A program made the position numbers and the translations under genes. A stretch of DNA of 38,681 bases, from positions 1 to 38,681 of the forward strand of contig DAICXZ010000027.1 of assembly GCA_027311945.1 (NCBI GenBank). Reading direction: 5' to 3'. The stretch's first letter is position 1. Each line of letters starts with the position of its first letter. Positions 1 to 7,882 of this stretch are shown piece after piece. Source of the DNA: Erythrobacter sp. (GTDB lineage: Bacteria; Pseudomonadota; Alphaproteobacteria; Sphingomonadales; Sphingomonadaceae). The notes under the pieces were generated by a model, which saw only the letters and a program-made list of their open reading frames with translations, was not told where the DNA came from and made no database searches.

Positions 1-139
1 CATCCAGCCTGCGGACAAGGCGGGGCCGGGAGCGATACACAATCCGACAGCGCGCGATGCTGGGCCGGAAGAACGATGGAGGGTGGCACACCGCGAGGCG
101 GCAGACACTTGTGAGGCGAAACCGTGCCTCGAACCCTTT

Positions 140-163
140 AGAGTGCTTTAGCAGCAGCACTCT
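140..163. terminator. hairpin downstream of cca, weak terminator candidate
   Basis: An 8-bp perfect inverted repeat (AGAGTGCT / AGCACTCT, loop of 8) lies 33 bases beyond the stop codon of the minus-strand cca gene. The position fits a transcription end, but no T-run follows it on the minus strand, so an intrinsic terminator is only possible. I recognise no gene in bases 1-195. Confidence 0.3.
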
Positions 164-195
164 TAACGCTACCTGCACCAGAAATGTTCCTCAGT

Positions 196-1380
196 TCAAG
201 CGCGCTGAGCCAATTCCTCGTCGAGAATCGCGGATACTCGGCTTTCCGAGGGAAAGTTCTCCGCGATCCAGCGCGCCTCGACCGCTTGCAGCACGCGCGC
301 GACCTCGGGCCCCGCGCCCACACCGCGTTCGACGATCTGGCCGCCCTTCAGCGGAAAGACCGGCACATTCCAGCCATCCAGCACCACCGCATCGCGGCCG
401 GCGAGCAACAACAGGTCGCGCGCCATGGCCTGGCCTTCGCGATAGGCGAGGGCGCGCGGGTCTGCGTCCTCGCCGCCCCGCCTGGCCATGCGGGAGAGCG
501 CCTTCTTCTGCGCGGTGGAGAGCCGCAGCCGCGCAGCAACTTGCTCGGCCAGCTTGGGCTCTGCGGGCAGCGTCGCCGCCAGCCTGCGCAGCGGCGCGGG
601 CTTTGCGGACTGTGATGTTTCGAAAGCGATAAGCGCGGCAAGCTCGGCCATCGTCGCGGATGTAACCTCGGGCAGGACGACCGGCAGCACCCCGCGCGCG
701 AACATGCGCTCGACCGTGACGAGCGGCTCGGGCAGCGCGAGCAGGGCGAGCAGCTCGGCCGAGACCCGCTCGCGTGACAGGCCCTTGAGGGTGGCTGCCA
801 TATCGGCGCAGGCTTCCTCAGCCTCGCCATCAAGCATGGCCCCAAAGCGCGCTTGGAAGCGGTAGTAGCGCAGGATGCGCAGATGATCCTCGGCGATCCG
901 CTCACGCGCATCGCCGATGAAGCGGACCCGGCGCGCATCGAGGTCGGCAAGACCCTCGAAATAGTCTGACACTTCGAGACTAAGTGGATGTGCATAAAGC
1001 GCATTGATGGTGAAATCACGCCGGGCGGCATCGTCAGCCCAGTCCTCCGCGAAGGCGACGGTGGCGCGCCTGCCATCGGTGGCCACATCTTTGCGCAGGG
1101 TGGTGATCTCGATGTTTCCGCCCTGCAGCACGGCGGTGACGGTGCCATGGTCGATACCGGTGGGGATGACCTTGATCCCCGCTTCCTTCAGCGCGGCCAT
1201 CACCCCCTCGGGGTGCAGCGTGGTGGCAGCGTCGATATCGTGGACCTCGGCCCCGAGCAGGCTATCGCGCACTGCGCCGCCGACCCAGCGCAGGTTGTCC
1301 GCACCCAGCACCTCGACCAAGCGGGCGAGGTCTTCGCGCTGCGTCCAGTCTGCTTGTAATATCATGTGACTCTTACTCAC
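196..1380 (-). CDS. cca: tRNA CCA-adding enzyme (CCA tRNA nucleotidyltransferase)
   Basis: 394 residues. It adds or repairs the 3'-terminal CCA of tRNAs in the cytoplasm, using CTP and ATP without a nucleic acid template. The class II nucleotidyltransferase signature is clear: GGAVRDSLLG at residues 34-43, the metal-binding pair D48 and D50 in HDIDAATT, and the RRDFTINALY motif near residue 150, followed by the helical neck and body region. Length is typical of alphaproteobacterial members. The start at 1380 is the first ATG; a second in-frame ATG five codons on (MILQ) is also possible. It is the last gene of a minus-strand run with the NUDIX and DUF1285 genes, but the 130-bp gap to the NUDIX gene holds two hairpin repeats, so it may have its own transcript or depend on read-through. 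Confidence 0.95.
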   Translation of the reverse strand: MSKSHMILQADWTQREDLARLVEVLGADNLRWVGGAVRDSLLGAEVHDIDAATTLHPEGVMAALKEAGIKVIPTGIDHGTVTAVLQGGNIEITTLRKDVATDGRRATVAFAEDWADDAARRDFTINALYAHPLSLEVSDYFEGLADLDARRVRFIGDARERIAEDHLRILRYYRFQARFGAMLDGEAEEACADMAATLKGLSRERVSAELLALLALPEPLVTVERMFARGVLPVVLPEVTSATMAELAALIAFETSQSAKPAPLRRLAATLPAEPKLAEQVAARLRLSTAQKKALSRMARRGGEDADPRALAYREGQAMARDLLLLAGRDAVVLDGWNVPVFPLKGGQIVERGVGAGPEVARVLQAVEARWIAENFPSESRVSAILDEELAQRA

Positions 1381-1388
1381 GTCCGCTC

Positions 1389-1468
1389 ATCCTGAGCTTG
1401 TCGAAGGATTGTCCTTCTGTTGGCGCAGTGGACTAGGAGGAAAGACAGCCCTTCGACAAGCTCAGGGC
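1389..1468. repeat. pair of inverted REP-like hairpin repeats
   Basis: Two 21-bp hairpin units in opposite orientation sit between cca and the NUDIX gene: 1389-1409 (stem ATCCT/AGGAT) and 1448-1468 (stem GCCCT/AGGGC). They share the core TGAGCTTGTCGA or its complement. The outer stem bases differ between copies but stay paired. Related units lie at 8738-8756 and 27435-27513. This looks like a dispersed intergenic palindromic family; inserts of this kind can act as terminators, mRNA stabilisers or remnants of small mobile units. Confidence 0.8.
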
Positions 1469-1510
1469 GAACGGAGATTGGGACTATTTAGGACGGGAAG
1501 GCATGGGCTA

Positions 1511-2113
1511 TCAGTCATCGAGCAGATCTTCCCACGCCAGCCGGTGCGACAGGTTGGCCAGAATCCCCGCAGTGATCCCCCAGATGCGATAGTCCTGCCA
1601 GAGGATCTCGGTGTAGTCGCGCTGGATACCGCGAAACAGGCCGCTTTTCGCCACATGATTGCGCTGGTCGAGCGCATAGCGCAGCGGCACCTCGAACCAG
1701 CCCGCCACCTCGCGCGGGTCGGGCCGGATGGGCAGGTCGTGCGGGACCAGCCCGAGCACCGGAGTCAGCTCGAAGCCCGAACCGGTGACGAAACTCTGTG
1801 TCTGCCCGATAACGCGCACCGCGTCGGGCGCGATGGCCAGCTCTTCGTCGGCTTCGCGCAGCGCTGCGGCCACGGCATCCTCGCCCGCTTCCAGCTTGCC
1901 GCCGGGGAAGGCAACCTGGCCGGGGTGTTTGAGCATGGTGTCGGGCCGCTGGGTGAGCAGGATGCCCGGATCAGGCCGGTCGGTGACGGCGATCAGCACG
2001 GCGGCGGGGCGCAGGATTCCGCGCGTCACGTCGCTATCGTCGCGCAGACCGGCAAAGCCCACATCGCGGCTCTCGGCAAAGATGCGCGTGAGGCGGTCGA
2101 ACAGTTCGCTCAT
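1511..2113 (-). CDS. NUDIX hydrolase, CoA pyrophosphatase type
   Basis: 200 residues. It probably hydrolyses the pyrophosphate bond of coenzyme A or related nucleotides. Residues 53-72 read LTQRPDTMLKHPGQVAFPGG, close to the family-specific UPF0035/NudL signature that precedes the Nudix box. The Nudix box follows (G72, E78, then READEE at 86-91), with alanine instead of glycine at its penultimate position. Its ATG overlaps the TGA of the upstream DUF1285 gene (ATGA overlap), so the two are very likely translationally coupled. The gene order DUF1285 - NUDIX - cca recurs in alphaproteobacteria. The substrate assignment is by family and was not tested. Confidence 0.9.
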   Translation of the reverse strand: MSELFDRLTRIFAESRDVGFAGLRDDSDVTRGILRPAAVLIAVTDRPDPGILLTQRPDTMLKHPGQVAFPGGKLEAGEDAVAAALREADEELAIAPDAVRVIGQTQSFVTGSGFELTPVLGLVPHDLPIRPDPREVAGWFEVPLRYALDQRNHVAKSGLFRGIQRDYTEILWQDYRIWGITAGILANLSHRLAWEDLLDD

Positions 2114-2661
2114 CGTGGCACAAGCGAGAACTTGGCGCCGGCGCTGGTGACAGCCAGCTCATCGCGGCCTTCAGCCAGAGCGTGTTCGGCCAACTGGAGC
2201 CAGGTCGCGCGGTCCAGCCGGGCCTCGGTGCCGTGGCGTACGCCGAGATAGATCGCCGGGCACTCCGGATCACCCTCGGCGCGCAAGGGGTGATCGGGGC
2301 CAGCCACGAGCAGTTCGTCGGTGTTGAGGCGGAAGGCCAGCGCGTCTTGCGCGATCTTGAGATCCACCGCGATAAAGGCGGCATCGTCGACTGCGATCGA
2401 CTGGCGGCATTGCGGGGTCATCAGCCAGTGCTGGCCGCTATCGTCTTTCACCAGCAGCGAGGAAAAGGCGCGCACCATGGCGGGGCGGTTGATCGGGCTG
2501 CCATCGTGAAACCAGGTGCCGTCGGCAGCGATCCGCATCAGGCTGTCGATCTGCTCGCTCGGGGTCCAGCGTTCCACTGGCGGCAGGCGCCGTTCTTCCA
2601 CCGCGCGGGCAATCTGCTCGAGCGAGAGAGAGGCAAGGTCGGGTGGGGCGTCGTATGGCAT
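2110..2661 (-). CDS. DUF1285 domain protein
   Basis: 183 residues from the ATG at 2661. It matches my recollection of the DUF1285 family: an N-terminal helical part (LSLEQIARAVEERRLPPVE), the block WTPSEQIDSLMRIAADGTWF, then HDGSPINRP, and the C-terminal part with LNTDELLVAGPDHPLR. No signal peptide or membrane segment is visible, so it is likely cytoplasmic. The molecular function is unknown. The reading frame stays open far upstream of 2661, but that stretch overlaps the acetyltransferase gene in another frame and is not part of this gene. It overlaps the NUDIX start by four bases. Confidence 0.85.
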   Translation of the reverse strand: MPYDAPPDLASLSLEQIARAVEERRLPPVERWTPSEQIDSLMRIAADGTWFHDGSPINRPAMVRAFSSLLVKDDSGQHWLMTPQCRQSIAVDDAAFIAVDLKIAQDALAFRLNTDELLVAGPDHPLRAEGDPECPAIYLGVRHGTEARLDRATWLQLAEHALAEGRDELAVTSAGAKFSLVPR

Positions 2662-2690
2662 GGCTGTGAAAACAGCGATGCCAGAGAGCG

Positions 2691-3215
2691 TCAGCCGATC
2701 CAAGGCCCCAGCGTGCCCTTTTCCGGCAACACCGCCACATTGGGCGCGCGCACCAGCAGGCGGCTCTTGTCGTAAGGGCCGGGCAGGGTCCAGCCTTGCG
2801 TCGGCGCGGCGACAAAGCCGAAGCGGCCATAATAGGGCGCATCGCCGATCAACACTTGCGGCAGCGCGGCGGCGGGATCGAGGCTGGAGGCCATGGCCAT
2901 CATCAGCGTGGTGCCGAAGCCTTCGCTCTGCCGCTCGGGCACCACGGCGACCGGGCCGACCATCAGCATCGGATGGCGACGGCCCGCCTCGTCGGTCAGG
3001 GCAATCGGATAGACCTGGATCGAACCGACCAGCAGCTCCTGTTCGTCGATCGCGGCAAAGCTCAGCGCGGGCAGCCATTCGGTGCCCTCGCGCACCTTGT
3101 AGGCGGTGCGTTCATGGCGGCCGGGCCCGAACGCACGATCGAGCAATTGCTCGACCATCGAGGGATCGACGGCGCTCAGCGGCACCAGCGTGGCAGGGGC
3201 AAGAGAATCGGCCAT
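2691..3215 (-). CDS. GNAT family N-acetyltransferase, YhbS-like
   Basis: About 174 residues from the ATG at 3215 (MADSLAPAT); an alternative in-frame start lies 13 codons upstream, but that part is Arg-rich and looks untranslated. The acetyl-CoA binding motif A of the GNAT fold is visible as GPVAVVPERQSEGFGT, and the later block LIGDAPYYGRFGF is characteristic of YhbS-like (COG3153) proteins. It presumably transfers an acetyl group from acetyl-CoA to an unknown small molecule or protein amine. It sits 29 bases upstream of the DUF1285 gene in the same minus-strand run and 52 bases downstream of the sugar dehydrogenase gene. Confidence 0.85.
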   Translation of the reverse strand: MADSLAPATLVPLSAVDPSMVEQLLDRAFGPGRHERTAYKVREGTEWLPALSFAAIDEQELLVGSIQVYPIALTDEAGRRHPMLMVGPVAVVPERQSEGFGTTLMMAMASSLDPAAALPQVLIGDAPYYGRFGFVAAPTQGWTLPGPYDKSRLLVRAPNVAVLPEKGTLGPWIG

Positions 3216-3267
3216 GGGCCGCGCGCGATTAGGATCGCGTGCGCAGGTCTGCAATCGAATTGTGCCT

Positions 3268-4458
3268 TCAGCCTGCCGGAGTCAGGCGCAGGAGCCGCCC
3301 GTTGCCGCCGTCCTCGATCACCCAGATTGCGCCGTCGCTCGCCTCGACGATATCGCGCAGCCGCTTCGGGAAGGCATAGCGCGCCTCCTCGGTGGCGGAG
3401 GCGTTGGCGGCATCCGGTGCGACGCGCACGATGGAGGTGCTGCCGAGGTTGGCGATGATGATTTGGCCTTGCCAATCGGCAAACATACCGCCGCCGTAGA
3501 CGATCATGTCACCCGGCGCGATGACCGGAGTCCAGTAGATCGCGGGCTTGGTGAAACCATCGTCCGCCGTGTGGTCGGGAATGTTGTCGCCGTTGTAGTT
3601 CACGCCGTTCGAACGCGTCGGCCAGCCGTAGTTTGCGCCTTCGACGACGAGGTTCAGCTCATCGCCGCCGCGCGGCCCGTGTTCCAGCTCCCACAGGTTG
3701 CCCGCTGCGTCGAACTTGAGACCGAGGATGTTGCGCTGGCCATAGGTCCAGATCTGGTCGGTGGGGCTGCCCTCGTCGGCAAAGGGATTGCCTGCGGCGG
3801 GCGTGCCGTCGAGGTTCAAACGCAGCACCGCGCCGAGGTTGTTGCTGCGATCCTGCGCCGGGTCTTGCTGCTGGCGGTCGCCGCTGGAGAGGAACAGGTA
3901 TTGCCCGTCGGGCGAGAAGGCGATCTTGTGGCTGAAATGGCCGTTGCTTTCGATAGCGAGACTTTGCTGCCAGATCTGGGTGAAGCCTTCGATGGCGCAG
4001 CTCTCCTCGCCGCAGACCAGCTTGCCCCGGCCGAGCGCGGCGCGGCGTGCCTCGCCTTCGTCAGCCTTGGCCCAGCTGATGTAAACCGTGCCGCTCGTCG
4101 CATAGTCGGGCGCGAAGACCACATCGCCAAGGCCGCCCTGTCCGCCATAGGCAACTTCGGGCAGGCCGCTCGTCACCTCGAGCACGGTGCCATCGGCGGG
4201 GCGGAAGAGCTTGGCGGTGCCCGCCTTCTCGGTGATCAGGAAATTGCCGGTGCCCGGCTCCTCGGCAATGGCCCATGGCTCGGCGAAGGTGCCGTGGCTG
4301 GTAACGGCGAAGGGTGCGCCGTCTTCCAGCGCGACCACCTCTCCGGCGGACACTGCGGCGGGCTCCTGGGCGGTGCTATCCCCGGCACCAAGCCCGCTAC
4401 AGCTTGCGAGGATAAGCGACACGGTGAACAATGGGGTGGAAAGGATCGACTTGCGCAT
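3268..4458 (-). CDS. PQQ-dependent sugar dehydrogenase family lipoprotein
   Basis: 396 residues. The start at 4458 gives a bacterial lipoprotein signal: MRKS, a hydrophobic stretch, then the lipobox LASC with Cys20, so the mature protein is probably membrane-anchored and periplasmic. The rest matches the glucose/sorbosone dehydrogenase beta-propeller family (PF07995): GTGNFLITEKAG near 70-80, FSHKIAFSPDGQYLFLSSGD, WTYGQRNILGL, LEHGPRGGDELN and YGWPT. The His and Asp residues in these motifs belong to the PQQ and calcium site of the family. The substrate cannot be assigned. The start codon shares two bases with the divergent rnhB start, so its promoter must lie inside rnhB. Confidence 0.88.
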   Translation of the reverse strand: MRKSILSTPLFTVSLILASCSGLGAGDSTAQEPAAVSAGEVVALEDGAPFAVTSHGTFAEPWAIAEEPGTGNFLITEKAGTAKLFRPADGTVLEVTSGLPEVAYGGQGGLGDVVFAPDYATSGTVYISWAKADEGEARRAALGRGKLVCGEESCAIEGFTQIWQQSLAIESNGHFSHKIAFSPDGQYLFLSSGDRQQQDPAQDRSNNLGAVLRLNLDGTPAAGNPFADEGSPTDQIWTYGQRNILGLKFDAAGNLWELEHGPRGGDELNLVVEGANYGWPTRSNGVNYNGDNIPDHTADDGFTKPAIYWTPVIAPGDMIVYGGGMFADWQGQIIIANLGSTSIVRVAPDAANASATEEARYAFPKRLRDIVEASDGAIWVIEDGGNGRLLRLTPAG

Positions 4459-5104
4459 GACTTCCGGCTCTCCGTTATCCGGCTTCGAACGCCGCTTTGC
4501 CGTGCCCGGCTGCATTGCCGGGGTCGACGAGGCGGGGCGCGGGCCGCTGGCTGGCCCGGTTGTGGCCGCTGCCGTGGTGCTGTGCAAGCCTGCACCGGAA
4601 GGTTTGGGTGATTCCAAGAAGTTGACTGCGCGCCGCCGCGCCGTGCTCGAACAGGAAATCCGCCAGAGCTGCGCCTTCGGGATCGGCGTGGTCGATGCCG
4701 AGATGATCGACCGGATCAACATCTTCGCCGCCACCATGCTGGCCATGGCGCAGGCGATGGAGCGGCTCTGCGCGGTGCTCGGCGCCGACCCTATCGAGGC
4801 TATGATCGACGGCAACCTCACCCCTGCCGGGCGCACCGAAAGCTGGCGCTGGCCCGCTCGCGCTATCGTGGGGGGCGACGGCAGCGAGCCTGCCATCGGC
4901 GCGGCCTCGATCCTCGCCAAGGAATATCGCGACCGGCTGATGTACGAAGCGGCGCTCGCACACCCGCATTACGGGTGGGAGCGCAACAAGGGCTATGGTA
5001 CGCGGGAACATAGCGAGGCTTTGCGCATTCACGGGCCGAGCCCGCTGCATCGCCGCAGCTTTGCACCGGTCGCCCAACTCGAAATGCTCCTGCAGAAAGC
5101 CTGA
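4457..5104 (+). CDS. rnhB: ribonuclease HII
   Basis: 215 residues. It cleaves RNA in RNA-DNA hybrids and single ribonucleotides misincorporated in DNA. The catalytic motif GVDEAGRGPLAGP (first Asp-Glu pair) is near residue 24, SKKL near 53, DGNL near 117 and the final acidic site in KEYRDRLM. The ATG at 4457-4459 overlaps the start codon of the divergent sugar dehydrogenase (4456-4458). A downstream GTG a few codons before the catalytic motif (VPGCIAGVDEAG) is the alternative start. The antiporter gene begins 4 bases after the stop, so the two are probably co-transcribed. Confidence 0.93.
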   Translation: MTSGSPLSGFERRFAVPGCIAGVDEAGRGPLAGPVVAAAVVLCKPAPEGLGDSKKLTARRRAVLEQEIRQSCAFGIGVVDAEMIDRINIFAATMLAMAQAMERLCAVLGADPIEAMIDGNLTPAGRTESWRWPARAIVGGDGSEPAIGAASILAKEYRDRLMYEAALAHPHYGWERNKGYGTREHSEALRIHGPSPLHRRSFAPVAQLEMLLQKA

Positions 5105-5108
5105 ATAG

Positions 5109-6038
5109 ATGCTCGTATCGATACTTGCCGTCCTCGGCGGCCTTGTTGCCCTTGCGCTGGGGGGAGAGCTGCTGGTGCGCGGCGCCGTCGGGATTTCGCG
5201 GATGCTTGGCATTTCGCCGCTGATTACCGGGCTGGTGGTGGTCGGCGCGGCGACCTCGATGCCCGAACTGGTGGCGAGCGTGCAGGCCGCCATGCTCGGC
5301 TCACCGGGGATCGCCTGGGGCAATATCGTCGGCTCTAACATTGCCAATTCGCTGTTGATCCTCGGTGCGGGCGCGCTGATCGCGCCGATAGCCATGCACG
5401 GTATCGGCAAGCGCGATGCACTGATCGGGCTGGTGGCGGCGCTGTTCCTCTGGCTGGTAACCTATGCGCAATGGGCCTCGCCAGTGCTGGGCATGGCGCT
5501 GCTGGCGGCACTGGTGGTCTATATCCTGTGGCGCGTGCGGCAGTTGCCCGAGACTGGCGAGGATGACGAGGACCACGGCGAGGGCGAGCCGCTCTGGTGG
5601 CTGACGCTCCTGCAATTCGGAGGCGGTCTGGCGGCCTTGGTGGGTGGCGGCGATCTGCTGGTCGGCGGCGCGATAGAGCTGGCGCAGATGGCAGGGGTCT
5701 CGGAGACTGCCATTGGCCTCACCGTGGTCGCGGTGGGCACCTCGCTGCCCGAACTCGCCGCCACCGCCGCTGCCGCGCTGCGTGGGCGCAGCGAACTGGC
5801 GATCGGCAACGTGGTCGGCTCGAACCTGTTCAACCTGCTGTTTATCGGCGGCGTGACGATGGCCATCGCGCCGATGGGCATTCCGTTCGAACTGGTCGAC
5901 ATCGAATGGCCGGTGCTGGTGGGCAGTGCGGTGCTGGTCCTTGGCCTGTGCCGCTATGCCAAGCGGATCGGGCGCGGGCTGGGCGTGCTGCTGATTGCGG
6001 CCTTTGCTGCCAACACGGCGCTGGTTTTCGCAGCCTGA
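5109..6038 (+). CDS. calcium/sodium antiporter family membrane protein (YrbG-like)
   Basis: 309 residues, about ten hydrophobic segments. The two inverted alpha-repeats of the CaCA exchanger superfamily are plain: VVGAATSMPELVASVQAA with GNIVGSNIANSLLILG in the first half, and VVAVGTSLPELAATAAAA with GNVVGSNLFNLLFIGG in the second. The glutamate in each (T/S)S-x-PE motif is part of the cation site. A hydrophilic acidic loop (EDDEDHGEGE) separates the halves. It likely exchanges Ca2+ for Na+ or H+ across the inner membrane. It lies 4 bases after rnhB and ends 228 bases before ccrM. Confidence 0.9.
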   Translation: MLVSILAVLGGLVALALGGELLVRGAVGISRMLGISPLITGLVVVGAATSMPELVASVQAAMLGSPGIAWGNIVGSNIANSLLILGAGALIAPIAMHGIGKRDALIGLVAALFLWLVTYAQWASPVLGMALLAALVVYILWRVRQLPETGEDDEDHGEGEPLWWLTLLQFGGGLAALVGGGDLLVGGAIELAQMAGVSETAIGLTVVAVGTSLPELAATAAAALRGRSELAIGNVVGSNLFNLLFIGGVTMAIAPMGIPFELVDIEWPVLVGSAVLVLGLCRYAKRIGRGLGVLLIAAFAANTALVFAA

Positions 6039-6078
6039 CGGGGCGCCGCAAAATAAATTTACTCTATTTCCGGCGTGC

Positions 6079-6232
6079 GAGTCCTGCGCGCCACACCCCA
6101 CGATGCTGAGTCTCGCTTGAGCTGCGAGACTCAACATCTGGTGTCATTCCCCTTTCGTTCGCCCGAGTCGCACCCCGCATTTTGGGGTTTGGCCAATCGC
6201 GCCCCACCTTGACTGCCGAGTCGCAAGGACTC
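6079..6232. promoter_or_regulatory. cluster of six GANTC methylation sites in the ccrM leader
   Basis: GANTC sites start at 6079, 6108, 6128, 6165, 6218 and 6228, six in 154 bp against about one per 256 bp expected by chance. The last two form a perfect dyad GAGTC-N5-GACTC. They lie just downstream of a TTGACT at 6209-6214 that could be a -35 element, which would put the dyad in the promoter spacer. GANTC is the CcrM target, and in Caulobacter promoter GANTC sites are read by GcrA. Autoregulation of ccrM by methylation state is the natural inference. Confidence 0.7.
6102..6138. other. long hairpin in the ccrM leader
   Basis: A 10-bp perfect stem (TGAGTCTCGC at 6107-6116 with GCGAGACTCA at 6124-6133, loop of 7) extends, after one mismatch, by GATG/CATC to 14 pairs. 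Each arm contains one GANTC site. No T-run follows, so it is not an obvious intrinsic terminator for the antiporter gene, though it lies in the right place for one. It could also be a dyad operator. Confidence 0.5.
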
Positions 6233-6239
6233 AGAAGCC

Positions 6240-6248
6240 TGTGGATAA
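6240..6248 (-). promoter_or_regulatory. consensus DnaA box upstream of ccrM
   Basis: TGTGGATAA on the plus strand is the exact complement of the consensus DnaA box TTATCCACA. It lies 18 bases before the ccrM ATG and directly upstream of the ribosome binding site GAGGGA at 6251-6256. DnaA binding here would suit replication-linked control of ccrM. A single box can occur by chance, so function is inferred. Confidence 0.5.
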
Positions 6249-6260
6249 GCGAGGGATTGA

Positions 6261-7403
<1,143 letters not shown>

Positions 7404-7421
7404 GGGGGCGCTGCGAAGTCA

Positions 7422-7452
7422 CGTCGCCCCGTGCTTGACACGGGGCTTGGCT
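7422..7452. repeat. 31-bp terminal inverted repeat, left copy
   Basis: This 31-bp stretch is the exact reverse complement of 7788-7818. Inside it, GCCCCGTG/CACGGGGC forms an 8-bp hairpin. It overlaps the last two bases of the GIY-YIG stop codon, so the repeat belongs to the nuclease unit. It also lies 18 bases beyond the ccrM stop and may end ccrM transcription. Confidence 0.85.
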
Positions 7453-7753
7453 AAACTTCCGCTACAAACCACCGTTCCCACAGGTCGTCCCAATCGGGAT
7501 TGTCGGCTTCGATCAGCGCGAATTTCCATTCGCGCCGCCATTTCTTGACGAGTTTCTCGCGGGCTATCGCCTGTTCGATCTCTTCGTGGCGCTCGATGTA
7601 CACGAGCCGGGTCTTTCCGAAATCGGCGACATGGCGCGAGCCCGTTCCCTCGCGATGTCGCGCGATCCGGGCCACGGCATCGGATGTCACGCCGACATAC
7701 ATGCCGCCGCGATAGCGGTTTGCCATGATGTAGACCCAGCCACCTTTTCCCAT
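7451..7753 (-). CDS. small GIY-YIG nuclease family protein
   Basis: 100 residues, a stand-alone GIY-YIG domain (UvrC N-terminal / YhbQ-like superfamily) without any DNA-binding partner domain. The three signature blocks are present: VYI at 7-9, YVG at 19-21, catalytic Arg29, metal-binding Glu66 in AREKLVKKWRR, and Asn85. Members of this kind occur in several copies in many alphaproteobacteria with no established role. The gene lies between perfect 31-bp inverted repeats, points against its neighbours and separates ccrM from an atypical hypothetical gene, which suggests an inserted unit. It could nick DNA at the palindromic repeats; that is inference. Confidence 0.85.
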   Translation of the reverse strand: MGKGGWVYIMANRYRGGMYVGVTSDAVARIARHREGTGSRHVADFGKTRLVYIERHEEIEQAIAREKLVKKWRREWKFALIEADNPDWDDLWERWFVAEV

Positions 7754-7787
7754 GGACCGCTTATCGCGGCGATGATCGGAAAAGAAA

Positions 7788-7818
7788 AGCCAAGCCCCGT
7801 GTCAAGCACGGGGCGACG
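7788..7818. repeat. 31-bp terminal inverted repeat, right copy
   Basis: Exact reverse complement of 7422-7452, beginning 35 bases upstream of the GIY-YIG start codon. The span 7422-7818 (397 bp) is therefore a compact unit of repeat, gene and repeat. No flanking target duplication is evident by eye. Confidence 0.85.
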
Positions 7819-7882
7819 CGATGGTAATGGCAGCGTACGACCCCATTGCGGATACTTGGCATGTTGGCCATAATCTGACGCT

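Noticed and set aside
57-632. Plus-strand open frames opposite cca
   Set aside because: They are antisense to a well-defined cca gene, their translations are Arg/Pro/Ala-rich, and they show no family similarity; high GC creates such frames.
2662-3078. Upstream extension of the DUF1285 reading frame
   Set aside because: It lies in another frame of the acetyltransferase gene and has Arg/Asp-rich nonsense composition; the ATG at 2661 matches the family start.
6209-6237. A complete sigma-70 promoter for ccrM at TTGACT
   Set aside because: No acceptable -10 hexamer follows at 16-18 bases, so the TTGACT is reported only as a possible -35 element.
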